16,109 nucleotides of DNA from M55B154 sp964345775 (GTDB taxonomy: Bacteria; Spirochaetota; UBA4802; UB4802): assembly GCA_964345775.1 (NCBI GenBank), contig CAYFSO010000070.1:1-16109 (forward strand). The letters are read 5' to 3'. The position numbers and the translations under genes are program-made. A model generated the notes under the pieces. That model saw nothing but the letters and a program-made list of their open reading frames with translations, had not been told where the DNA came from and did not search any database. Positions 7,687 through 14,107 of the stretch are shown here, one piece after another (the first letter of the stretch is position 1; each line of letters starts with the position of its first letter).

Positions 7687-9174
7687 TTATAATAGTATTC
7701 TCACACCACCAAGCAGTGTTATCCCCGGCTCGGGATAATTTTCACGCAGGTAGTACTTGTTGTTATACATGTTCTCAACCCTGAAATTCGCGTAAAAACC
7801 TTCATGCATCTTCAGCTGAAAGTCGAGATCCCCCACCATGCTTCGGTCAAGGGTATGGTCCGATTCGGGATCGGTGTACATTTCACCAAGAAGCCTGTTG
7901 TACCAGGTCATTTTCCAGTTGGTCCCGTTGAATTTCACCCTGCTGTTGAAACGGTGCCGGGGCCTGTAGGTTATATTCCTGTCCGCGTAATAATACTCGT
8001 ACTGGTAACCCACCTCGAAATCCAGGATCTTATCCACCAGGTGCAGCACCGCCGTAAATTCTCCACCCGCGTTCAACGTCTCCTCGGTATATGCAACCAG
8101 CACATTCCCCGGTTGCACCTGGTAATAGTTGTAAAAGTGCTTATTGTGTTTCACCTTCCCCAGAAGTTTTACGTTAACGGTACTGTTCATCCTGTAGTCG
8201 ATCTTGCATTGTCCATGATGAACCCTTCCGGGCGGCAGATCAAATACGGGCTGAATGTATTTCTGCTGAAGATAGAACTCCTCGGGCCTGAAAGGTTCCA
8301 TGTCATACTCATACTTCAATACAACGGAGGCATTTTTCAACCCCCTGTACGACACGCCAAGCAGGCCGTTTGGTATCAGCACATCATCCCTGTTAGAATC
8401 AACCATGGCCCCGATTGTTACAACAAAATTACTGGTAAGGCTGAAATCGTCAACCAGCTCGTTATCAACGTAGTAATCATCATCCCCGTTGCTGTAATTA
8501 TAATAATACACGGTTGACGAGTATCGAAGGCGGTTGGTAGCCGACCATACGTACTCCCCCCCCAGGGCCAGGTGAGACTGGTACAGCCTGCTGTCGGTGC
8601 TGTCCTCGGGCAGCTGGCCATTCAGCCGGTGATAATACTGCGCGGCACCAAGGGTATAGCTCATTTCATAGGAGGGGGTGTGCTTGACAATATTCTTCAA
8701 CTCCATTGAAACGTTATCTTTCTCTTCCCTGCTGTACACGGTATTATCGCCCATGCCATAGGAATCGTTATGCACGTCCATCTCCAGCATGGTCTCCCAT
8801 TTATCGGTAACCCCCAGGTTGCCGGTAAACCCTATCCTGTTCTCGTAATAACTGGTGTTATCATAAACTTCATCCCTGTACCCGTAATCGTTGGATTTTT
8901 TCAGGTAAGAACGCAGAAGGTACACGAAACCATTCTGCTCCTGGGAAAAATTGACCGTGGAAAGCATGTTATTGTACTGGCCGTACACGGCCTGTATATC
9001 AACGTTGATGCTCCTGATGGATGCTTTCTCATCTTCCCGGGTATCTGCAGGCTGGGACTGGATATCTTCTGATGGTTCCCCGTCACCGTTATTCTCCTGC
9101 GCCTGTAATACCGGCACGGCCGTGACCAGGAGAAGAAGAATACCGCACGCCAGCATATGTAGCACATGTCTCAT
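7687..9174 (-). CDS. Outer-membrane beta-barrel resembling a TonB-dependent receptor without its plug
   Basis: I do not recognise the exact family. The protein (about 495 residues) has a signal peptide (residues 1-26, ending LQAQ) and then an acidic linker to about residue 52. The rest is alternating, aromatic-rich beta-strands such as YSSTVYYYNYSNGDDDYYV and DFEVGYQYEYYYADR. The last strand region (VENMYNNKYYLRENYPEPGITLLGG then VRILL) closely resembles the end of TonB-dependent receptors. No plug domain or obvious TonB box is present and the length is too short for one. Its position directly before exbB and exbD supports a TonB/ExbBD link. The ATG at 9174 is preceded by an in-frame TTG at 9177; AGGG is 7 bases from the TTG and 10 from the ATG, so the start is uncertain by one codon. 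Confidence 0.82.
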   Translation of the reverse strand: MRHVLHMLACGILLLLVTAVPVLQAQENNGDGEPSEDIQSQPADTREDEKASIRSINVDIQAVYGQYNNMLSTVNFSQEQNGFVYLLRSYLKKSNDYGYRDEVYDNTSYYENRIGFTGNLGVTDKWETMLEMDVHNDSYGMGDNTVYSREEKDNVSMELKNIVKHTPSYEMSYTLGAAQYYHRLNGQLPEDSTDSRLYQSHLALGGEYVWSATNRLRYSSTVYYYNYSNGDDDYYVDNELVDDFSLTSNFVVTIGAMVDSNRDDVLIPNGLLGVSYRGLKNASVVLKYEYDMEPFRPEEFYLQQKYIQPVFDLPPGRVHHGQCKIDYRMNSTVNVKLLGKVKHNKHFYNYYQVQPGNVLVAYTEETLNAGGEFTAVLHLVDKILDFEVGYQYEYYYADRNITYRPRHRFNSRVKFNGTNWKMTWYNRLLGEMYTDPESDHTLDRSMVGDLDFQLKMHEGFYANFRVENMYNNKYYLRENYPEPGITLLGGVRILL

Positions 9175-9232
9175 CAATGCTTATCCCTGTAACACCAAGT
9201 ATGACTCCCCTGAAGTGCCTTTACAGCGGAGA

Positions 9233-9264
9233 TAAAAAAAAGGTGCTCAAATAGTGCAGCACCC
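9233..9264 (-). terminator. Intrinsic terminator after the metK-zinc ribbon unit
   Basis: On the minus strand GGTGCT and AGCACC form a perfect six-base stem with a ten-base loop, followed immediately by eight T. An A-rich stretch before the stem could extend it with the T-run. It lies 30 bases after the zinc ribbon stop and about 60 bases before the barrel gene. On the plus strand the same hairpin is followed by CTCTTTTTC, so it may also stop antisense transcription weakly. Confidence 0.85.
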
Positions 9265-9279
9265 TCTTTTTCATGTCAA
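9251..9279 (-). promoter_or_regulatory. Possible promoter overlapping the terminator
   Basis: An exact TTGACA (9274-9279, minus strand) is followed after 17 bases by CACTAT, which matches three of six -10 positions. Transcription from it would begin inside the terminator hairpin, so the new RNA would lack the full stem. That would let the barrel-exbB-exbD unit start where the previous one ends. The weak -10 makes this uncertain. Confidence 0.25.
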
Positions 9280-9294
9280 TAGATTGTTGTAAAT

Positions 9295-9435
9295 TTATTC
9301 CATGTTTCTTTGTATTGATCTTGCGCATTTTCTGCAGGTAATTGCCTGCTGGGGTACACCGTAATCGATAAGCACTTTTAACTCGTACCCGCAATTGCAG
9401 CGATACCTGTACTTTCTTATGGTATATTCCGGCAT
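9295..9435 (-). CDS. Small zinc-ribbon protein (FmdB-like), 46 residues
   Basis: This short frame begins MPEYTIRKYRYRCNCGYEL, resembling the MPxYEYRC opening of FmdB-family regulatory zinc ribbons. It has two cysteine pairs, Cys13-x-Cys15 and Cys34-x-x-Cys37, spaced for one zinc ribbon; the first pair is CxC instead of the usual CxxC. It ends at Glu46. An in-frame ATG at 9459 would add eight residues, but it has no ribosome site and the MPEY start fits the family; GGGGG lies six bases before the ATG at 9435. It sits 88 bases after metK and just before the terminator, so it is probably the last gene of that unit. Family function is largely unknown; regulatory or nucleic-acid binding roles are suggested for relatives. 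Confidence 0.78.
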   Translation of the reverse strand: MPEYTIRKYRYRCNCGYELKVLIDYGVPQQAITCRKCARSIQRNME

Positions 9436-9523
9436 CCCAGACCCCCGATCCACCTTCATCACGGCAGACGCCGCGTGTAGTTATATTCTTATTATCGGCC
9501 GGATGCGGTTAGAACTGTTACGG

Positions 9524-10678
9524 TTATTTCAGGGCCTCCACCCTGTCAAGCTTCTCCCATGTGAAATCAGGCTCGTTTCTTCCGAAATGGCCATATGCTG
9601 CCGTTTGCAAATAGATTGGCCTCAGAAGGTCAAGTTCCGTTATTATTGCCTTTGGCCTCAGGTCGAACACGTCCCTCACCCTTCCGGCTATGGCGTCATC
9701 AGAGATGGTACCCGTACCGAAGGTCTCAACCATGATGGATACGGGATCGGCAACACCGATGGCATACGCAACCTGCACTTCGCATTTGCCGGCAAGGCCT
9801 GCCGCAACAATATTCTTGGCGATATACCTTCCCATGTAGGTTGCTGACCGGTCTACCTTGGAGGGGTCCTTGCCGGAAAACGCGCCCCCGCCATGCCGTC
9901 CCATGCCGCCATAGGTATCAACGATGATCTTTCTGCCGGTAAGGCCGGTATCGCCGGCGGGACCGCCAATGACAAAACGGCCCGTAGGATTCACGAATAT
10001 CTTTGTATTGTTATCCCACATGGTATGGGGGATCACTTCCTTTATAACAAGCTCGGTAACAGCTTCACGAACCTGTTCAAGGGTTGCCTCGCCAGAATGC
10101 TGGGTAGATATAACGATGGCATCGATGCGTTTGGGTTTCCCGTCTTCATAGGCAACGGTAACCTGGGACTTGGAATCGGGCCTGGCAAAGGGGATGGTAC
10201 CGTCTTTTCTCAATTCTGCAAGCTTTTTGACAAGCCTGTGGGAGTACAGAATGGGCATCGGCATCAGTTCTTCTGTCTCGTTTACCGCGTAGCCGAACAT
10301 CATGCCCTGGTCGCCGGCTCCCTGTTCCTTGAAAAGCCCCGAACCCTCGGTAACTCCCTGCGAGATATCCGCCGACTGGGCGTGCACGTACGTTTCAACA
10401 CTGCATCCCCGGGCAGTGAACTCCACATCGTCGTTGGTGTACCCGATACCGGCAATCACCTCCCTGGCAACCTTCTCGTAATCAACCGCCTGTTCGGAGG
10501 TGATCTCCCCCGAGATAATTGTCCTGTTTGCAGTAACCAGTGTTTCACATGCAACGCGGGATGAGCTGTCTCCCGCCAGGTGTGCGTCTAAGATGGCGTC
10601 TGATATTTGATCGGCCACCTTGTCAGGATGGCCTTCTGATACCGATTCCGAAGTAAAAAGATAATCTCTGGTTGACAT
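9524..10678 (-). CDS. metK: S-adenosylmethionine synthetase
   Basis: MetK makes S-adenosylmethionine from methionine and ATP in the cytoplasm. The protein of 384 residues has all the family landmarks: FTSESVSEGHPDKVADQISD at the N-terminus, GAGDQGMMFGYA in the middle, and GGGAFSGKDPSKVDRSA with the phosphate-binding residues, then YIAKNIVAAGLA. An in-frame GTG at 10708 would add ten residues, but the ATG at 10678 has AGGAG eight bases upstream (10687-10691) and gives the standard MetK N-terminus and length. It starts 45 bases after secG and is followed by the small zinc ribbon. No SAM riboswitch-like structure is evident in front of it, so it appears to be driven with the upstream housekeeping genes. 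Confidence 0.98.
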   Translation of the reverse strand: MSTRDYLFTSESVSEGHPDKVADQISDAILDAHLAGDSSSRVACETLVTANRTIISGEITSEQAVDYEKVAREVIAGIGYTNDDVEFTARGCSVETYVHAQSADISQGVTEGSGLFKEQGAGDQGMMFGYAVNETEELMPMPILYSHRLVKKLAELRKDGTIPFARPDSKSQVTVAYEDGKPKRIDAIVISTQHSGEATLEQVREAVTELVIKEVIPHTMWDNNTKIFVNPTGRFVIGGPAGDTGLTGRKIIVDTYGGMGRHGGGAFSGKDPSKVDRSATYMGRYIAKNIVAAGLAGKCEVQVAYAIGVADPVSIMVETFGTGTISDDAIAGRVRDVFDLRPKAIITELDLLRPIYLQTAAYGHFGRNEPDFTWEKLDRVEALK

Positions 10679-10723
10679 ACCCGTTTCTCCTGGTTGGTTA
10701 AGGACCACTTTACATGTTTGTTG

Positions 10724-11068
10724 TTATTTTTCAGGTGTTTCTTTCTGTTTATCCGCGGGTTGATCGGTTTTCTGCTGAAGGGTACCTGTTGACCTGGTAT
10801 CAGGTGAGAGCAGGTCCTTTTCTATGTCCTCAACTCGTTTTGATTCAAGGATGGCAAGCCCCAGCGAGCCCAGCATGAAAATGGCCACCATGACGGACGT
10901 TATCTTGGTTATGACATCGGCAGTTGACGAACCAAAAGCTGACTGGCTTGAGCCCCCGCCAAGAATTCCCATGCCCGCGCTCTTGTCTGATTGCAGCAGT
11001 ATGACCACCACCAGGAGAACACAGAGTATGGCAAAAAGGATTGTTCCAACAGTAATTAATATACTCAT
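10724..11068 (-). CDS. secG: Preprotein translocase subunit SecG
   Basis: SecG is the small non-essential subunit of the SecYEG channel. The protein has two membrane helices (about residues 3-22 and 53-73) separated by the diagnostic loop LLQSDKSAGMGILGGGSSQSAFGSS, of which LLQ, GGGSSQSAFG and the following hydrophobic helix are the family hallmarks. A longer-than-usual hydrophilic C-terminal tail rich in Lys, Gln, Pro and Glu follows. The start is the ATG at 11068, with GAGGG eight bases upstream; a TTG at 11074 lies too close to that site. The tpiA-secG order is conserved in many bacteria. The strong promoter-like sequence just upstream suggests it can be transcribed with metK independently of tpiA. 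Confidence 0.96.
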   Translation of the reverse strand: MSILITVGTILFAILCVLLVVVILLQSDKSAGMGILGGGSSQSAFGSSTADVITKITSVMVAIFMLGSLGLAILESKRVEDIEKDLLSPDTRSTGTLQQKTDQPADKQKETPEK

Positions 11069-11103
11069 AGTCAAGACCCTCTATACTCAATACGATTAAT
11101 ACC

Positions 11104-11132
11104 AATATACAGCATTATCCGCCCGTTTTCAA
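11104..11132 (-). promoter_or_regulatory. Sigma70-type promoter for secG-metK
   Basis: The minus strand reads TTGAAA (11127-11132), a 17-base spacer, then TATATT (11104-11109). Each hexamer matches five of six consensus bases at ideal spacing. It sits about 35 bases before the secG ATG. This is the best promoter match in the window. Confidence 0.7.
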
Positions 11133-11139
11133 CGGACGG
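11119..11139 (-). other. Hairpin in the tpiA-secG spacer overlapping the secG promoter
   Basis: CCGTCCGTT and AACGGGCGG form a nine-base stem (one G-U pair in RNA) around a three-base GAA loop. No T-run follows, so it is not a standard terminator. It covers the -35 element and part of the spacer of the predicted secG promoter, so it could be a tpiA mRNA 3' stabiliser, a weak Rho-independent stop, or a binding site. Only the symmetry is seen; function is inference. Confidence 0.5.
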
Positions 11140-11178
11140 ATATCCGTGTACGCTGTACATGGCTTCTGGCCACTATTA

Positions 11179-11934
11179 CTAATCTACTGAAATAATGTCA
11201 AGAAAAGATTGTACCTTGAGGCTGGCACCGCCCACCAGGGCACCGTCTATGTTCTTCTTTTCGTAGAGACCGGCCACGTTATCCGGCTTCACAGAACCGC
11301 CATAAAGGACGGGAATGCTGTCGGCGGCCGTGTCACTGTATATTTCAGCAAGGATGTTTCGCACGTGCTGATGCATTGACTCGGCTATTTCAGGTGTTGC
11401 CACTTTTCCCGTTCCAATGGCCCATACCGGTTCGTAGGCAACCACCGCGTTCACCGCCTGGTCCTGGGAAATGTCCTTAAACGCTTCACGCAGCTGGGTG
11501 GCAACCACCTCTTCTGACTTTTCCGCTTCACGCTCTTCAAGAAGCTCACCCACGCATATCATGGGGATAAGACCATGGGCATACGCTGCTTTCACCTTGT
11601 TATTCACCATTTCATCGGTCTCACCGAACACGTGCCTTCTCTCTGAATGGCCAATAAGAATGTAGTCACATCCCATGTCCTTTACCATAACGGGAGAATT
11701 CTCACCGGTAAAGGCTCCCTGTTCCTCGAAGTACATGTTCTGTACTCCCACCTTCACGGGGCTGTCCTTTGTAATATCAATAATGCCGGGTACATGCAGT
11801 GTTGACGGGAAAAACACCACCTCTCTTTCCTTGAGATGGCCAAGACCTTTTATGACGCCCTGTGCCAGTTCTTTTGATTCTGCCAGCGTATTGTGCATCT
11901 TCCAGTTGCCGGCGAATATCTGTTTTCGTGCCAT
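11179..11934 (-). CDS. tpiA: Triosephosphate isomerase
   Basis: This glycolytic enzyme interconverts dihydroxyacetone phosphate and glyceraldehyde 3-phosphate. The 251-residue protein has the standard TIM-barrel landmarks: FAGNWKMH with Asn10 and Lys12, LIGHSERR with the electrophile His96, the catalytic base Glu168 in AYEPVWAIGTGKVAT (the flexible loop 6), and the phosphate-binding YGGSVKPDN. Its ATG at 11934 has AAGGAGG about ten bases upstream. It follows gap by 90 bases, with a hairpin in the spacer, and precedes secG. Confidence 0.98.
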   Translation of the reverse strand: MARKQIFAGNWKMHNTLAESKELAQGVIKGLGHLKEREVVFFPSTLHVPGIIDITKDSPVKVGVQNMYFEEQGAFTGENSPVMVKDMGCDYILIGHSERRHVFGETDEMVNNKVKAAYAHGLIPMICVGELLEEREAEKSEEVVATQLREAFKDISQDQAVNAVVAYEPVWAIGTGKVATPEIAESMHQHVRNILAEIYSDTAADSIPVLYGGSVKPDNVAGLYEKKNIDGALVGGASLKVQSFLDIISVD

Positions 11935-11973
11935 CAGACGATTTCCTCCTTTTTTATCCGGGAATGAATGATA

Positions 11974-11999
11974 AAGGCGGCGATTACAACCGCCGCCTT
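11974..11999 (-). other. GC-rich intercistronic hairpin between gap and tpiA
   Basis: AAGGCGGCG and CGCCGCCTT form a perfect nine-base stem around an eight-base loop. On the minus strand it is followed by TATCATTCATT rather than a clean T-run, so it is at most a weak terminator. It more likely stabilises the gap message or lowers tpiA expression relative to gap. The tpiA ribosome site lies about 25 bases further on. Confidence 0.6.
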
Positions 12000-12024
12000 C
12001 CTGTGATCTGCGTATTTACGGGGG

Positions 12025-13035
12025 TTATTTCGCGATATACTTGACCAGGTCAACACATCGTACCGAGTATCCCCACTCGTTATCGTACCAGGCCAGGATC
12101 TTCACCATGTTGTCCCCGATAACTGAACAGGACTCTACGTCCACGATGGAAGAGTTATTGTTCCCGGTAAAATCCACCGATACAAGGGGTTCGTCGGAAA
12201 TAGCCAGTATACCTTTCATTGCACCGCCTGCCGCTTCACGAAGGGCGGAGATAACCTCGTCCTTGGTAACGCCTTTTTTCACGTTACATACGACGTCAAC
12301 CAGGGATACATTGGGCGTGGGAACGCGAACCGCCATGCCGTCAAGCTTACCCTTAAGCTCGGGTATTACCAGGGCCACAGCCTGTGCCGCACCCGTAGTT
12401 GTTGGTATCATTGATACTGCTGCAGCACGGGCCCTTCTCAGGTCCTTGTGTGGCAGGTCAAGTATTTTCTGGTCATTGGTATACGAGTGGATGGTGGTCA
12501 TGAGCCCCTTTTCCACGCCAAAAGAATCATTGAGCACCTTCATTACCGGTGCAAGGCAGTTTGTTGTACATGAGGCGTTGGATATAATGTGATGCTCGGA
12601 CTTGTTATACTGCTCTTCGTTCACACCCATAACCATGGTAATATCTTCACCCTTGGCCGGCGCGGTAATGACTACTTTTTCGGCACCTGCCTCAATGTGC
12701 TTCATGGCCTTTTCCTTGTCCCTGAAAGCACCTGTAGCCTCGATCACAACAGATACACCTTCAGCTTTCCATGGAAGCTGTGCGGGGTCCTTTTCAGAAT
12801 GCACCTTTATCTCTTTACCATTTACAACGATTGCATTGTCAGTGTGGGAAACTTCACCCTGGAAAATACCGAATACGGAATCGTATTTGAAAAGGTGGGC
12901 CAGCGTGGCCGCGTCGGTGAGGTCGTTAATGCTCACCACGTCAATGTCGCCATAGGTCTTCTGATCCTGCACAATTGCCCTTAGTACGTTTCTCCCGATC
13001 CTTCCGAATCCATTGATGGCAATCTTAATACTCAT
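12025..13035 (-). CDS. gap: Glyceraldehyde-3-phosphate dehydrogenase, type I
   Basis: GapA oxidises and phosphorylates glyceraldehyde 3-phosphate with NAD in glycolysis. The 336-residue protein shows the Rossmann start INGFGRIGRNVLRA, SINDLTDAATLAHLFKYDS with Asp38, the active site SNASCTTNCLAP with Cys156, His183 in TIHSYTNDQ, and the C-terminal WYDNEWGYSVR. It has AAGGAGG ten bases before its ATG. Upstream lie a 135-base AT-rich spacer with a perfect palindrome and a heptamer array, and an exact TTGACA (13169-13174) overlapping the stop codon of the preceding hydrolase gene, with no good -10. Downstream come tpiA, secG and metK; pgk is absent from the block. Confidence 0.98.
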   Translation of the reverse strand: MSIKIAINGFGRIGRNVLRAIVQDQKTYGDIDVVSINDLTDAATLAHLFKYDSVFGIFQGEVSHTDNAIVVNGKEIKVHSEKDPAQLPWKAEGVSVVIEATGAFRDKEKAMKHIEAGAEKVVITAPAKGEDITMVMGVNEEQYNKSEHHIISNASCTTNCLAPVMKVLNDSFGVEKGLMTTIHSYTNDQKILDLPHKDLRRARAAAVSMIPTTTGAAQAVALVIPELKGKLDGMAVRVPTPNVSLVDVVCNVKKGVTKDEVISALREAAGGAMKGILAISDEPLVSVDFTGNNNSSIVDVESCSVIGDNMVKILAWYDNEWGYSVRCVDLVKYIAK

Positions 13036-13087
13036 ATAATATGTTCCTCCTTAAAATTATTGTTTTCAATCAATCATAAATCCGTTT

Positions 13088-13115
13088 TCAATACTTCGCA
13101 CTTTTCACTTCTCAC
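13088..13115 (-). repeat. Degenerate heptamer array upstream of gap
   Basis: Four 7-base units read on the minus strand as GTGAGAA, GTGAAAA, GTGCGAA and GTATTGA. Every unit begins with GT, and the phase and composition match the longer arrays elsewhere in the window. It lies about 55-80 bases before the gap start. Confidence 0.55.
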
Positions 13116-13120
13116 TTAAT

Positions 13121-13134
13121 ATAGTATATACTAT
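13121..13134. promoter_or_regulatory. Perfect 14-base palindrome in the gap upstream region
   Basis: ATAGTATATACTAT is its own reverse complement. It lies about 90 bases before the gap ATG and about 40 bases after the hydrolase stop. It could be an operator for a dimeric repressor; it also contains TATACT on both strands. No partner regulator is visible nearby. Confidence 0.4.
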
Positions 13135-13170
13135 CAATTGCATATAAATTCATAATTTTTTTAGGCAATG

Positions 13171-13956
13171 TCAAAATTTTTTCGGCGGCACTTTTTCCAT
13201 GAAGTCTTCAAGCAGGCTGTTGACCCGTTCATGGGACTCGATGTGAGGCATGTGTCCGTCATTATCTATCACTTCTAACTGCGCGGACGGGCAGGCTTCG
13301 GCAAGGGACCTGGACAGTTCCAGGGGAACCATTTTATCATTGCTGTTGGCTATCACCAGTACCGGCAGGTCCAGGTTTTTGCGATCATCGGTATAATCAA
13401 AGTTGCCGCATATTTTGAAATCCTCGGACACGAGTTCCTGTCCCGCATCCATGAGCTGCTCACGCGCCAGTTTCCTGGTAGCTTCATTTACACTTTCGCT
13501 GAAGCTCAGCTTTACCGCCAGGTCACAAAAGCTGTCAAAATCCTTCGCCATGAGATCGGACAGCGCAGGTGAAACGGGAAGCGCCGCGGCGGTAGAGATG
13601 AACACAATACCATTGATGGCGCCGGGCATCCTCCTGAACATCTCGAAGGCGATACCGCCACCCATGGAATGCCCAACAGGTATGCACTCGTAAATGCCCA
13701 GCTTGTCGAGAACGGTAAGCAACACCTCGGCGTACACCTGCAGGGAAACGGGTTTTCGCAAGGGGGAAAACCCGTGGCCGGGAAGGTCAACAGCCACGCT
13801 GATACGGCTGTCCTCGAAGTATTTCATCTGATAATTGAACTGGCGGCCGTCACCGCCCGCACCATGGATGAACAGGAAGCCGCACTTGCCCTTCCCGTTC
13901 AACTTCTTGTAGAACACCTCCCCATGGTCCGTGTGTATATATCCGGTTCTCACCAT
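13171..13956 (-). CDS. Alpha/beta-hydrolase fold enzyme
   Basis: A soluble cytoplasmic alpha/beta hydrolase of about 261 residues; the substrate cannot be named. The fold landmarks are the oxyanion motif FLFIHGAGGDGRQF, VDLPGHGFSP, the nucleophile elbow VGHSMGGG with Ser97, the acid Asp207 after VLVIANSN, and His235 in NDGHMPHIE (numbering from the chosen ATG). All three catalytic residues are present. An in-frame TTG at 13962 would add two residues, but GGAGG lies nine bases before the ATG at 13956. It has its own spacer on each side (a heptamer array upstream, the gap control region downstream), so it is probably a separate transcription unit or joined with the peptidase gene before it. Confidence 0.93.
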   Translation of the reverse strand: MVRTGYIHTDHGEVFYKKLNGKGKCGFLFIHGAGGDGRQFNYQMKYFEDSRISVAVDLPGHGFSPLRKPVSLQVYAEVLLTVLDKLGIYECIPVGHSMGGGIAFEMFRRMPGAINGIVFISTAAALPVSPALSDLMAKDFDSFCDLAVKLSFSESVNEATRKLAREQLMDAGQELVSEDFKICGNFDYTDDRKNLDLPVLVIANSNDKMVPLELSRSLAEACPSAQLEVIDNDGHMPHIESHERVNSLLEDFMEKVPPKKF

Positions 13957-14037
13957 GGACAATTTCCTCCCGCAGTATTTTTGGTAAACGATAACACACC
14001 TGTAATATGTAATACAAGTACTTTTCAGTTTTCGCCC

Positions 14038-14107
14038 CCCCCACCATCAACCATCCACAATCAACTATCAACCATCAACCATCCACCACCCACCACCCAC
14101 CATCCAC
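14038..14107 (-). repeat. Ten-unit heptamer array between the M14 peptidase and hydrolase genes
   Basis: Exactly 70 bases divide into ten units that all start with GT on the minus strand: GTGGATG, GTGGGTG (twice), GTGGATG, GTTGATG, GTTGATA, GTTGATT, GTGGATG, GTTGATG and GTGGGGG. The first unit follows directly on the TGA stop of the peptidase gene. The plus strand is almost pure C, A and T here. The remaining 80 bases of the spacer hold no gene. Confidence 0.9.

Noticed and set aside
7804..8517. Plus-strand open frame of 237 codons opposite the barrel gene
   Set aside because: Product is rich in Val, Ile and His with no domain or signal features; the minus strand has a signal peptide and consistent beta-strands, and sits in an operon.
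9893..10564. Plus-strand open frame of 223 codons opposite metK
   Set aside because: It lies wholly inside the highly conserved metK coding sequence and shows no recognisable motifs.
10679..10723. SAM riboswitch upstream of metK
   Set aside because: Only 45 bases separate secG and metK, with no paired helices or expression platform visible.
14038..14107. Possible CRISPR array or minisatellite within a gene
   Set aside because: Units are 7 bases without spacers and lie between genes, so this is a simple tandem heptamer array, not CRISPR.
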